Origin: Viridibacillus sp050279675
Lineage (GTDB): Bacteria > Bacillota > Bacilli > Bacillales_A > Planococcaceae
Length of the DNA: 64,000 bases
Direction: 5' to 3'
Assembly: GCF_050279675.1 (NCBI RefSeq)
Contig: NZ_JBNNUK010000012.1
Location: 1 to 64,000 of the forward strand
In this document: piece after piece, positions 25,473 to 33,988 of the stretch
How positions within the stretch are numbered: the first letter of the stretch is position 1
How the letters are laid out: every line of letters begins with the position of its first letter
Program-made: the position numbers and the translations under genes
The notes under the pieces: model-generated
What the model was told of the DNA's origin: nothing
Databases searched by the model: none
Seen by the model: the letters and a program-made list of their open reading frames with translations, nothing else

Positions 25473-25637
25473 TCACGCATCTTCCAATCCATTTAGCCGC
25501 TGTGTCCATTCGGCTATTTTTAACGATAATTTCGCGAATTGCTCATTCGAAAGCTGTCCGTTTTCATACTTGCGTTCCATACTTACGAAATATTCGTCTT
25601 GCTGGGCCACAATAAATTCGTGCTCTTCATGTGTCAT
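25473..25637 (-). CDS. 54-residue hypothetical protein, intact inside the decayed element
   Basis: Starts MTHEEHEFIVAQQDEYFVSM after TAAGGAGTGTAGAGT and ends ...TQRLNGLEDA. It is helical and rich in charged residues, without membrane segments. The ribosome site lies 12 bp after the stop of the relic at 25650-25948, as in a coupled operon. It is the only open frame left among minus-strand neighbours that all carry multiple lesions. No family recognised. Confidence 0.6.
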   Translation of the reverse strand: MTHEEHEFIVAQQDEYFVSMERKYENGQLSNEQFAKLSLKIAEWTQRLNGLEDA

Positions 25638-25649
25638 ACTCTACACTCC

Positions 25650-25948
25650 TTATTGATCGAGGTGTTTTGCTAATTCATATCTATTTTCGCCAATTGGGTG
25701 GTTAGTAATTCCTTTTGTAGCGATATGTATTAACACTAAATTGCCCTCGTTTACTAATATGCGTTTACTATCATTCGTTCGCAGTCTCTTTGCTAGCCTT
25801 CACTCTCTCGCTTATTCCATAATCCTTCAATGTATTAAAAATGTCATGTTTCAACTGCTCTAAATCATGTTCAATTTGCGAGTAGTTAGTTTGTGGTTGT
25901 TTAAGCTTTTAGTAGCTCTCGGTTATCATAGATGTTACCGATGAACAT
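25650..25948 (-). pseudogene. Frameshifted relic of a roughly 100-codon gene
   Basis: From ATG 25948: MFIGNIYDNRELLKA then TAA; next frame KQPQTNYSQIEHDLEQLKHD ... DYGISERVKAS; then another frame KRLRTNDSKRILVNEGNLVL ... GENRYELAKHLDQ to TAA at 25650-25652. Two frame changes join the pieces into one plausible protein. Family unknown. It is the first gene of a minus-strand group divergent from the integrase relic. Confidence 0.5.
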
Positions 25949-26058
25949 ATTAACTACAAAAATTCTAAATAATATTGCATAGACGTTTCTTTAGGTTCTA
26001 TATAATACCTGATAAATACTTTTTAGCCTTACATTAAAAGTTACAAGGAGTAGTTATT

Positions 26059-26743
26059 ATGTCATCAATTCAGAAATATAAATAAAGAACGGGATAGAAA
26101 GCTGGATGTATTTTATTGAAAATGGGACAAACCTAACTACAGGAAAGAGAGAAAGAAATGTAAAAGAGGTTTTTTAAAAGTAGACTGGAATACTCTTAGC
26201 GAGTTATTAGTTTTAAAATGGTCAAATATCGATTATAATAATAATACAATAAGTATTATGAAAACTTTGTATAATCCGAATAGAAATACTCTTAAGTATG
26301 AAATTACGACACCAAAAACCAAAGGATTTATACGAGTTATCGACACGAGCCAGAACTTATTGTGTTTTTTAAAAGCATTATGAAGTGCAAAATCGCTTGA
26401 AATCGACAATTGAGATAATTATTACGAATTAGGTTTCGTGATCACTAAGTTAGATTCACCATGCTTCGGTTATCCTTATCATTTAAAAACAGTGAATACT
26501 AGAATGCAATCAATACTTCAAAAAATGAATACGACTAAAAAGCATTTAATATCACATTCTTTTAGACAATCTCACACTTCTTTAATAACCGAGACAAATG
26601 TCCCACTCGAACTAATTATGGCTCGATTAGGGCCTGAATCTGATGAAACTACAAAGATAGTAAATCTTCATGTTACAAAAGAAAGATAGAAAGTGGCTTC
26701 TCAAAAATTCGGTGAATTTATGAGAAATCTCGAAATTTCATGA
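26059..26743 (+). pseudogene. Dead tyrosine recombinase (phage/ICE integrase) relic
   Basis: Begins with ATG at 26059 after AAGGAG (MSSIQKYK then stop), with frameshifts, and recovers as DWNTLSELLVLKWSNIDYNN, TTPKTKGFIRVIDTSQNLL, two in-frame stops, and a 3' open part from 26438. That part holds the box II block SHSFRQSHTSLITETNVPLE and ARLGPESDETTKIVNLHVTK. Active integrases have GH in RLGHSD and a nucleophilic Tyr two residues before HVT. Here the His is Glu/Pro-like and the Tyr is Asn, one base change from TAT to AAT. The N-terminal domain and catalytic Arg of box I are largely missing. Confidence 0.85.
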
Positions 26744-26901
26744 TAATCTTTGTTTTAGACATCATTATGGCATCAATACTTTAATAATATTCTTAAAAAC
26801 CTTATCATATCAAGGTTTAATGAATACTCTTTCATCATTTCGCATATAATATGTGATGGATTTCATGCTTGAACATTCTGTTTCATTTGGGAGGAACCTA
26901 C

Positions 26902-27102
26902 ATGCAACAAGGAAAAGTAAAATGGTTCAATAACGAAAAAGGTTATGGTTTTATTGAGTACAATGATGGTGAAGATGTATTCGTCCATTTCACAGGCATC
27001 CAAGAGGAAGGTTTCCGCACCTTAGAAGAGGGACAAGATGTTAGCTTTGAAATTATTGAAGGTAATCGAGGCCCACAAGCAGCAAACGTAAATAAAATAT
27101 AG
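26902..27102 (+). CDS. Cold-shock protein (CspA/CspB family)
   Basis: A 66-residue single cold-shock domain, the normal length. RNP1 is KGYGFIEY and RNP2 is DVFVHFTGI. It binds single-stranded RNA/DNA and acts as an RNA chaperone. The ATG at 26902 follows TTGGGAGGAAC; an in-frame ATG at 26869 is ignored because family members start MxxGKVKWFN. A TATAAT at 26846-26851 could be the -10, leaving a leader of about 45 nt. Terminator follows at 27110. Confidence 0.95.
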   Translation: MQQGKVKWFNNEKGYGFIEYNDGEDVFVHFTGIQEEGFRTLEEGQDVSFEIIEGNRGPQAANVNKI

Positions 27103-27109
27103 TGAGTAC

Positions 27110-27147
27110 AGCTATTCTACAAGTTTAACTTGAGAATAGCTTTTTTT
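27110..27147 (+). terminator. Terminator of the cold-shock gene
   Basis: Stem AGCTATTCT/AGAATAGCT followed by TTTTTTT. Confidence 0.85.
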
Positions 27148-27543
27148 ATTGTATGTAAATTTAAAGCATCTATAATAGCAATCATAAAGTTTGAATTTAA
27201 TATTAAATTCAGAGAAAATCAACCGTGTTATTTTTTATTAATTATGTCTTTTGGAACATTTGATAATCTACGGTAGTAATAGGTTTAGAACAATAGATTT
27301 CTACTTAAATAAATTAGAAACCAAAGAAGTATCAGAAGTTCAAAATAATACAAGATCACTTTCTACAACTTTTATAAACCTTCTTCTAATGACTTACTCC
27401 CAATCAAAATGAGCATACATTACCAATTGATTGCTCCAATAATTTCTTAATATCTTAAATAGAGAATTTCTATATCTATTAATTTTCAACATTATTCTTT
27501 AACAATGTGAAAAAAAAGTACATTAAAGTATCGTTATAGGAAA
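27148..27543. other. Gene-free stretch with one faint relic
   Basis: About 400 bp between convergent terminators. Around 27270-27412 (+) a frame of about 47 codons (SNRFRTIDFYLNKLETKEVS ...) is open but has no start or ribosome site, and the sequence before it (SFGTFDNLR) is in another frame. It may be another eroded gene; evidence is weak. Confidence 0.25.
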
Positions 27544-27588
27544 ATAAAAAGGCGTATCTAAGTCTAAAAACAACTTCAGATACACCTT
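27544..27588 (-). terminator. Terminator of the CNNM/CBS gene
   Basis: On the minus strand AAGGTGTATCT pairs with AGATACGCCTT and runs into TTTTTATTTT. Confidence 0.8.
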
Positions 27589-27592
27589 AACT

Positions 27593-28900
27593 TTATATAG
27601 CTACTTTTTTTACTTCGAGTCTTACAATTTGATGCATATTGATATCTTGAATGGTAAATTCATAGCCTTCAGCTTCATGTTTCTCACCTTTTAAGATACG
27701 GTCATGATTTGTCATGAACCAGCCTCCAATTGTATCGATATCTTCGTCATTAATATCAATATTTAAGAGTGCCTCTACTTCTTCAAGTCTAAGCTTAGCA
27801 TCAAGATTATAATGATTTTCCGCTATTTTCTGCACTTCAGGTAACTCATCATAGTCAAATTCATCTTTGATATCACCGACAATTTCTTCAATTATATCTT
27901 CAATTGTTACAAGACCAGATGTACCACCATACTCATCCATAAGAATTGCCATATGAATGCGCTTTAATTGAAATTTAAGTAATAAATCACTTATTGGAAC
28001 CGTTTCAATAATACGAATAACAGGTTGCATAAAGTGAGTTATCTGTTTTAAAGCATTCTTTTCATCTAAAATAAACGCTGTTAACAGCTGTTTCATATTA
28101 ACAATACCAATAATATGATCCTTATCCCCATCGACGACAGGATAACGTGTATATTGCTCCACATTAATCACATCAAATACTTCCTTAAGCGTTAAATGTT
28201 GATCAAGGCTAACAATTTCCGTTCTAGGGACCATAATTTCTTTTGCAATACGATCATCAAATTCAAAAATACGGTTCACAAAACTATATTCAGAACGATT
28301 AATCTCACCACTTTTATAACTATCTGACAAAATCATCCGCAACTCTTCTTCACTATGAGCAGCATCCGATTCTGACTGCATTTTCAAACCAAATAATGCG
28401 GTTAAGCCTCTTGCAGAACCATTTAATAGTTTAATGACTGGATACATAATATTGTGGAATAAAATAAGTGATCCAGCTGTTTGCAGTGTAACGGTTTCAG
28501 CTTGTTGAATTGCTAATGTTTTTGGTGCAAGCTCTCCGACTACAACATGCAAAAAAGTTACGATTGAGAACGCAATAATAAATGATACCACCGAAGAAAT
28601 ACGAGCATCTAAGCTAAATATCTCAAATAATGGTTTCAGGATAGCTTCAATAGTTGGTTTCCCCAACCATCCAAGCCCTAATGCCGTAATCGTAATGCCA
28701 AGCTGGCAAGCTGATAAATATTCATCTAAATTATTCGTGACCTTTTTTGCTCTTAAAGCCTTTTTATTGCCTTCTAGGACAAGCTGGTCAATTCTAGTTG
28801 ATCTCACCTTTACTATCGCAAATTCCGCTGCTACGAAAAACGCAGTAAGTGCAATTAGTATTACGAAAACAACTAACTTAATGGCTATATCATTGTCCAA
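27593..28900 (-). CDS. CNNM/CBS/CorC-domain membrane protein (hemolysin C family)
   Basis: 435 residues. The N-terminal CNNM transmembrane domain (about 5-190) has helices VVFVILIALTAFFVAAEFAI, ISSVVSFIIAFSIVTFLHVV and the VGELAPKT signature. Two CBS motifs follow (about 215-335: MVPRTEIVSL, YPVVDGDKDHIIGIVN, MAILMDEYGGTSGLVTIEDI). A C-terminal CorC_HlyC domain ends the protein (about 350-430). Such proteins are linked to magnesium or cobalt efflux; hemolysis is a historical label. The start appears to be TTG at 28900, preceded only by a weak site. A consensus AGGAGGTGA lies some 60 bp upstream of it. Confidence 0.88.
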   Translation of the reverse strand: MDNDIAIKLVVFVILIALTAFFVAAEFAIVKVRSTRIDQLVLEGNKKALRAKKVTNNLDEYLSACQLGITITALGLGWLGKPTIEAILKPLFEIFSLDARISSVVSFIIAFSIVTFLHVVVGELAPKTLAIQQAETVTLQTAGSLILFHNIMYPVIKLLNGSARGLTALFGLKMQSESDAAHSEEELRMILSDSYKSGEINRSEYSFVNRIFEFDDRIAKEIMVPRTEIVSLDQHLTLKEVFDVINVEQYTRYPVVDGDKDHIIGIVNMKQLLTAFILDEKNALKQITHFMQPVIRIIETVPISDLLLKFQLKRIHMAILMDEYGGTSGLVTIEDIIEEIVGDIKDEFDYDELPEVQKIAENHYNLDAKLRLEEVEALLNIDINDEDIDTIGGWFMTNHDRILKGEKHEAEGYEFTIQDINMHQIVRLEVKKVAI

Positions 28901-28962
28901 TCATGTTCTTTATATCTGATCTGATCCTTATTTCAGATTCAGAATAAAGAATTCACCTCCTG
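28901..28962 (-). promoter_or_regulatory. Unusual leader of the CNNM/CBS gene
   Basis: The minus-strand leader has CAGGAGGTGAATTC about 60 nt before the TTG start and no long frame between them. The direct repeat TCTGAATCTGA and GATCAGATCAGATAT lie between. A mini-ORF ATG-ATT-GGA-CAA-TGA overlaps the TTG start. The arrangement might regulate initiation, but no known riboswitch is recognised. Confidence 0.35.
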
Positions 28963-29262
28963 TAAAATAAGTTACTATTACTAATCTATATGAAAGTATA
29001 TGTAAATTGCAATTAAGAAGATGATTATTTTTAAAACTTTTTCATTTGTCTGAACTTTTTATTATTTATTTTTTTAAAATACAGAAATTTTTTCTGGTAA
29101 ACTATCAACTTTCATTATTTCTTAAAATATTTTTTTATCATAGTCTTTTAAATATTTCATCTCCCCGTACTGATATCGGATTATGCTTTGCGAAAAATAT
29201 TTTATAGATTCGAAAGCTGTTTACCTAGGGCGAAAGTTACTGATTGTTTTTAGCTCAGAAAG
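28963..29262. other. Gene-free stretch
   Basis: Promoter-bearing DNA of the CNNM/CBS gene. No structured element or ORF of interest was seen. Confidence 0.35.
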
Positions 29263-29306
29263 TAAAAAAAAGAACGCCTATAAATCGCTTTTTCGATTTA
29301 TAGGCG
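29263..29306 (-). terminator. Terminator of aspartokinase
   Basis: Stem CGCCTATAAATCG/CGATTTATAGGCG, perfect over 13 bp, with TTTTTTTT on the minus strand. Confidence 0.85.
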
Positions 29307-29315
29307 CTACTTCAG

Positions 29316-30692
29316 TTATTTATAGGTTGTTACTGATAGTGCGAAAAATTCATTGTACAATGCTTGTAAAATGTTGTTCTCAAATTCTTTACGAACACCA
29401 AATACAAGGCTGACTTCTGATGACCCTTGATTAATCATTTCAATATTGGCACCTGTTTTTGAAATGGCTGTTGCTGCACGAGCTGCTAGACCTGTATTAT
29501 TATTCATACCTTCTCCAACGATTACAATCATTGAAAAATTATGGCGGAAATGTACGTCGTCTGCCTGTAATTCTGTTTCAACACGTTTTACGATACGATT
29601 TTCTTTCTCAGGAGATAACTGGTGACTTCGAATAATAACAGAGATATCATCTAAACCTGATGGTGTGTGCTCATATGATATATTCTCATCTTCTAATATT
29701 TGAAGTAATTTACGACCAAAGCCAATTTCGCGGTTCATCAAATATTTACTTACGTATAAAATCGAAAAACCACTGTCAGCAGAAATACCAGTTACTGGGC
29801 TTTGATTTGATTCACGAACAGACACTATTCTCGTTCCTGGTGCAGATGGATTATTTGTATTTTTGATACAAACTGGAATACCAACTTTATAAACCGGCAT
29901 TAGTGCTTCATCATGGAAAACCGAGAAACCCGCATATGATAATTCACGCATTTCACGATATGTAATCTCTTGTATTTCAACTGGACTATTTACGACTTTA
30001 GGATTTGCACAGAATACTGAATCAACATCAGTAAAATTTTCATATAACTCAGCTTTTACCGCTGCAGCTAAAATTGAACCTGTAATATCTGAACCCCCAC
30101 GTTCAAATGTACGTAATACACCCTCTTGTGTATAACCAAAGAAACCAGGGAACACGACGATTTCTTGAGAATCTTTTAAGACACTCAAATTATCGTATGC
30201 TTTTGGCAGTGCTTGTGCTCGAGCAGGAATATCATTGACAATTAAGCCAGCTTCAAGGGGACTCATGTATTTTGCTTTTAGTCCAATACTATTGAAGTAA
30301 GCTGCAATCATTTTCGCATTATTGTCTTCTCCACTCGCCTTTAAGTTATCCATCAACAGTTCATCCGTGACCGAACCCGCTTCTGCAATACGTTTACGTA
30401 AGTCTGACTCAATGACTTCACAAATGACATGATCTAAGCCCAGTCCATTTGCATTGCTTTCATAGCGCTTTACAACATTTTTTAGTTTTTCTTCTACCGC
30501 ATCTTGTTGTTGCAATGCCGCATTCGCCAATTCAATTAATAAATCTGTTACTTTTATGTCCTCATTAAACCGTTTACCTGGAGCCGAAACGACAATCAAG
30601 CGTCTTGTAGGATCTGATTGTACGATCGTTGCTACCTTTTTGATTTGTTCTGCACTTGCAACAGATGTTCCACCAAATTTACATACTTTCAT
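29316..30692 (-). CDS. yclM: Aspartate kinase, YclM (class III) type
   Basis: A 458-residue enzyme that phosphorylates aspartate, the first step toward lysine, threonine, methionine and diaminopimelate. KFGGTSVASAEQI at residues 5-17 is the kinase signature, with FERGGSDITGSILAAA further on. Two ACT domains (about 305-455) allow feedback control. Length and N-terminus fit the single-chain YclM type rather than the alpha/beta LysC type. No lysine riboswitch was recognised in the leader. Monocistronic. Confidence 0.92.
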   Translation of the reverse strand: MKVCKFGGTSVASAEQIKKVATIVQSDPTRRLIVVSAPGKRFNEDIKVTDLLIELANAALQQQDAVEEKLKNVVKRYESNANGLGLDHVICEVIESDLRKRIAEAGSVTDELLMDNLKASGEDNNAKMIAAYFNSIGLKAKYMSPLEAGLIVNDIPARAQALPKAYDNLSVLKDSQEIVVFPGFFGYTQEGVLRTFERGGSDITGSILAAAVKAELYENFTDVDSVFCANPKVVNSPVEIQEITYREMRELSYAGFSVFHDEALMPVYKVGIPVCIKNTNNPSAPGTRIVSVRESNQSPVTGISADSGFSILYVSKYLMNREIGFGRKLLQILEDENISYEHTPSGLDDISVIIRSHQLSPEKENRIVKRVETELQADDVHFRHNFSMIVIVGEGMNNNTGLAARAATAISKTGANIEMINQGSSEVSLVFGVRKEFENNILQALYNEFFALSVTTYK

Positions 30693-30895
30693 TTCATCAT
30701 ATCCTTACATTGTTTATTTACTCATCTGTATTCTCAATAAAAACATTTGTCTATTCACAGTGTACAAACACTAACTGAAGTAGTCAATAAATTTTTTACC
30801 ACTCATTACAAAGAATTGTTTAAATTGAACAATTATTATCATTATTCAGTAATTGATATCAACATGTTACTAGCATCTGCCTGTTATTTCAACAA

Positions 30896-30930
30896 CAAAA
30901 AAACACCAAGAGACAAAACTCAAGGTGTTT
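30896..30930 (-). terminator. Terminator of the zinc-finger gene
   Basis: On the minus strand AACACCTTGAG...CTCTTGGTGTT is followed by TTTTTTG; two mismatches in the middle of the stem. Confidence 0.7.
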
Positions 30931-30946
30931 TTAACATTGAAGTAGG

Positions 30947-31141
30947 TTATTTTGTATAAACTTTTAAAAGTTCTTCGCCTAAAAAGTGTAATTGCTCCCC
31001 AATCGTACATGACTCGATACAAAATCGGTGGGCACCAGACTTCCCTCGGTCTTTACGAAGTTGATTTTTAACGAAGCAACCTTCACAATAATTTTCCATC
31101 ATTTCGTCAATTTCTTTTATGACGGTTACTTTGTCCATCAA
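30947..31141 (-). CDS. Small zinc-finger protein (C2HC-type)
   Basis: 64 residues with Cys19-x2-Cys22, then GAHRFCIESC giving His, Cys and Cys ligands, the spacing of a small Bacillaceae zinc-finger family. The remainder is helical. The function is unknown. The start follows TAGAGGTGAATCG. It is divergent from the RNase H-like gene. Confidence 0.75.
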   Translation of the reverse strand: MMDKVTVIKEIDEMMENYCEGCFVKNQLRKDRGKSGAHRFCIESCTIGEQLHFLGEELLKVYTK

Positions 31142-31335
31142 ATCGATTCACCTCTAAATTTCAATAATTTTTATTTTACTACTTGGAGCATATAGTTACA
31201 ATTATGAGCTTTCTACAATTGCTTTTTAGTTTACGCTTTTCAAACTATTCCTATTCCTATTCCTCGTCTGCACCTTTTCATATTTCTCTATATCAAATAT
31301 ACTAAAGTAATAAATATGATGTAGCAGGTGACTAA

Positions 31336-31740
31336 ATGATTGAATTATATATTGATGCAGCAACTGCTGGAAACCCTGGTCCTAGCGCAATAGGAATATT
31401 CATAAAAGGAGAAGGTCAATTAATTAAAATTGGTGAAGCCATAGGGGAAAATGATAATCATACTACAGAATTCATTGCACTTGTTCGCGGTTTAACAGAA
31501 GCATTAAAATTATCTACTGGTATGATCTCTGTTCGTTCTGATTCTAAAATAGTAGTCGCATCTATTGAAAAGGAATATGTTAAAAACGAAGCATATAAAC
31601 CTTATTTGGAAGAAGCGCTCGCGCTTTCAAAAAAATTTGATTTATTTTTTATTAAATGGATTCCTAGTTCTGAAAATCGTGCAGCAGATACACTTGCAAG
31701 AGAAGCATTGCGTTCATATCAAAAAAAGCAAACTCGTTAA
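31336..31740 (+). CDS. RNase H-like protein (YpeP type)
   Basis: A 134-residue RNase H fold. The acidic set is complete: Asp7 in YIDAATAGNPGPSAIG, Glu46 in TTEFIALVRGL, Asp69 in VRSDSK and the final Asp in NRAADTLAREAL. It probably cleaves RNA in RNA-DNA hybrids, as a type I enzyme without an N-terminal hybrid-binding domain. TGTAGCAGGTGACTAA precedes the ATG. It converges with the MFS gene, and the two coding ends overlap by 4 bp inside a shared terminator hairpin. Confidence 0.87.
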   Translation: MIELYIDAATAGNPGPSAIGIFIKGEGQLIKIGEAIGENDNHTTEFIALVRGLTEALKLSTGMISVRSDSKIVVASIEKEYVKNEAYKPYLEEALALSKKFDLFFIKWIPSSENRAADTLAREALRSYQKKQTR

Positions 31741-31757
31741 TGAGTTTGCTTTTTTTG
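31722..31757. terminator. Shared bidirectional terminator overlapping two gene ends
   Basis: AAAAAAAGCAAACTC / GAGTTTGCTTTTTTT forms a 15-bp stem whose arms are the last codons of the RNase H-like gene and of the MFS gene. Confidence 0.85.
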
Positions 31758-32936
31758 ATATTTTACATCAGTTAATTGCTTTTTCAATTGCGTTACCATA
31801 AATACTATTGCACCAATGGCAACAACAAATGCTGCAGCAAGATAAACCTCTACATAACCATAATGTGTGGCAATAATACCCAGAAGCCATGACCCTAAGG
31901 CAATCCCTACATCAAAGAGTGTAAAGAATGTAGCAGTAGCATAGCCAGTACGTCTAGGATCACTGGATTGGATCGCCATTGATTGGAAACTTGGTACAAG
32001 TGCTCCATAACCAAGTCCAATTAACACGCCCGCGAGCATGAATAACACTGGTCCATTGACATAAGCTAGCGTAATTAAACCTAAGATAAAAAGGATAAAT
32101 CCTGGAATAATAACAAACTTCGGTCCTTTTTGATCATATAAGCGTCCTGTAAATGGACGTGTTAACAACATAGCTGCTGCATAAACGGCATAAAATAAAC
32201 TAGCGACTTCCATTAAACCCTTTTGTTTTGCGTAAACAGATAAGAATGATAATACACTAGCATAAGCAATTGCAACAAAACATGCTAAAGCAGCTGTAGG
32301 TAATGCCTTCTTCTCAAATAAATCTGAAAGAGCTATCGAGAATTTTTGTTGTTTAGCACCTTGTGGAATATCATCTAATTTAATCGATAGCGCTGCAATA
32401 CCTCCGATTAAAACAACTGCACTCATTATAATGAACAAAATTTCGAAATTTAAATACTGAATGACCAAAAGACCAACAAAAGGTCCCAGTACTACCGCTA
32501 AGTTTAGTGACATTGTAAAATACCCAAGTCCTGCACCCTTACGAGATGGAGGAACAATATCTGCAGCTATAGAATTATTTGCTGTCGTTAAAATGCTGAA
32601 GAAAATCCCTTGTATAAAGCGCAATAATAATAGAAGTGCAAACGGCTTAAAGAATAAATATAATACGGTACATACAAAGTACCCGATTAAGCTAATATAA
32701 AGCAGTTTACGCTTACCAAAATGCTCTAAAACTTTCCCTGTAAATGGGCGTGTAATAATTGCAGATAGCAGGAAGATAGATAATAATAATCCAGCATCAC
32801 TATCAGAACGGTTTAAATCTTCAGTTGCATAAAGTGGTAACACGGAAACTAATCCGTAAAAAACAAAAAACACGGCCATATTCGTACAAAAAAGACTAAT
32901 AAACCGTTTCGTCCAAATTTTATCTAACTTTTCCAA
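31737..32936 (-). CDS. MFS transporter (YwoG-like efflux permease)
   Basis: 399 residues with 12 predicted membrane helices. The MFS loop 2-3 signature is visible (GKVLEHFGKRKLLYISLIG) and repeated in the second half (GRLYDQKGPKFVIIPG). It most resembles drug or metabolite efflux permeases such as B. subtilis YwoG. It overlaps the MarR gene upstream by 13 bp and is co-transcribed, so it is probably repressed by that regulator until a substrate binds. The exported compound is unknown. Confidence 0.88.
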   Translation of the reverse strand: MEKLDKIWTKRFISLFCTNMAVFFVFYGLVSVLPLYATEDLNRSDSDAGLLLSIFLLSAIITRPFTGKVLEHFGKRKLLYISLIGYFVCTVLYLFFKPFALLLLLRFIQGIFFSILTTANNSIAADIVPPSRKGAGLGYFTMSLNLAVVLGPFVGLLVIQYLNFEILFIIMSAVVLIGGIAALSIKLDDIPQGAKQQKFSIALSDLFEKKALPTAALACFVAIAYASVLSFLSVYAKQKGLMEVASLFYAVYAAAMLLTRPFTGRLYDQKGPKFVIIPGFILFILGLITLAYVNGPVLFMLAGVLIGLGYGALVPSFQSMAIQSSDPRRTGYATATFFTLFDVGIALGSWLLGIIATHYGYVEVYLAAAFVVAIGAIVFMVTQLKKQLTDVKYQKKQTH

Positions 32937-33343
32937 TAGTTCGTTCTTCCCTTCAACTTACATATCAGCTCTAGTAGCTGCTGTTGTTCCTCATCATTAA
33001 ATGTTTCTATCAAACCCTCCTCAAATTGCAATACAGAAGCTAAAACAGCAGGGAATTTTTTCTTACCTTCCTCGGAAAAGGATACTATTTTTTCTCGACG
33101 ATCTTCTCCTTCTGTTCGTACAATCCAATCAAGCTGCTCTAGTCTTGCAACAGTTCGTGTCACAGTAGGTGCCTCAACCTTTAAGTACTTCCAGATGTCT
33201 GTTAATGACATCGGTCCATATTTATTAATCGTATAGAGAATCGTCCACTGACTGCTATAAAGGTCATACTCTTTTAAACAACTGTTTAATTTATTTGTAA
33301 TATCTCGAGTAGTTTGAAAGATTTCATGAAATAAAGGATTCAT
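32924..33343 (-). CDS. MarR-family repressor of the adjacent MFS gene
   Basis: 139 residues with a winged helix-turn-helix core: MSLTDIWKYLKVEAPTVTRT, VARLEQLDWIVR and the wing GEDRREKIVSFSEEGK. It likely represses its own operon, as in ywoH-ywoG. A near-perfect palindrome directly upstream (33361-33380) is the candidate operator. The ATG follows CGGAGGTAAGAAA. Confidence 0.9.
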   Translation of the reverse strand: MNPLFHEIFQTTRDITNKLNSCLKEYDLYSSQWTILYTINKYGPMSLTDIWKYLKVEAPTVTRTVARLEQLDWIVRTEGEDRREKIVSFSEEGKKKFPAVLASVLQFEEGLIETFNDEEQQQLLELICKLKGRTNYWKS

Positions 33344-33360
33344 TTTCTTACCTCCGAATT

Positions 33361-33380
33361 TTATTTACCTAAGTAAATAA
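33361..33380 (-). promoter_or_regulatory. MarR operator candidate
   Basis: TTATTTACCTAAGTAAATAA has perfect 8-bp arms (TTATTTAC/GTAAATAA) around 4 bp. It lies 17 bp upstream of the marR-type start codon, so it overlaps the leader or promoter. Confidence 0.7.
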
Positions 33381-33579
33381 TGATATAATTTTATTCCTAC
33401 TAATATCGTTTGTAAAGAGGGATTTATATTCATAATTAAAAAAGAGGCTACTCTTATGTTGATTTCCCTACGCAGAATTGCCCCTCATATCATTAAAATT
33501 ATTAATTAAGTCCAATACCTATCCTATAATTTGGTGAAATAAAGTTAAAATTAAATGATTCCCCGATTCCAACAATTTC

Positions 33580-33744
33580 TTATACTTTTTCTTTTCTTGA
33601 AAACAACAAGATACTTAAAACTATAAGTAACACAAACCCTACAATAGTAGAAGGAATAAATCCAATTCTATCATCTAAATATGAACAGGTGAATAGAGGT
33701 AAACTTATCAATAAGAACATTTTTATAAAATACTTTTTAGACAT
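33580..33744 (-). CDS. 54-residue small membrane protein
   Basis: Start MSKKYFIKMFLLISLPLFTC after GGAGGTATTAA, ending SRKEKV at a TAA (33580-33582). Two hydrophobic segments: about 8-20, ending in FTC (possibly a weak lipobox), and 29-48 (FIPSTIVGFVLLIVLSILLF). The positive C-terminus suggests an in-facing tail. It is too short for a family call. It sits alone between the MarR promoter and pantothenate kinase, on the same strand as both. Confidence 0.6.
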   Translation of the reverse strand: MSKKYFIKMFLLISLPLFTCSYLDDRIGFIPSTIVGFVLLIVLSILLFSRKEKV

Positions 33745-33896
33745 TTAATACCTCCTTTATTAACTTATCTTAAGAATACCTTGAATTTTTAATTTTTCTA
33801 AATAATTACTAAAAACCACTTATTTGAGACAACAAAATACTAATACAGATAAGTTTTACTACAACCTAGATCAAACATATTAATCACTACTTCAAC

Positions 33897-33932
33897 AAAA
33901 AACCATAAGAGCAATTTCACTCTTACGGTTTA
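33897..33932 (-). terminator. Terminator of coaW
   Basis: On the minus strand AACCGTAAGAG pairs with CTCTTATGGTT, followed by TTTTGTTG. Confidence 0.75.
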
Positions 33933-33988
33933 CTAAATAATATAATTTTCAAGTTTGAAGTTTATGTTAAACAAATTAACTCTATTTT

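Noticed and set aside
30693..30895. Possible lysine riboswitch before aspartokinase
   Set aside because: The region lacks the conserved L-box helices and an antiterminator/terminator pair.
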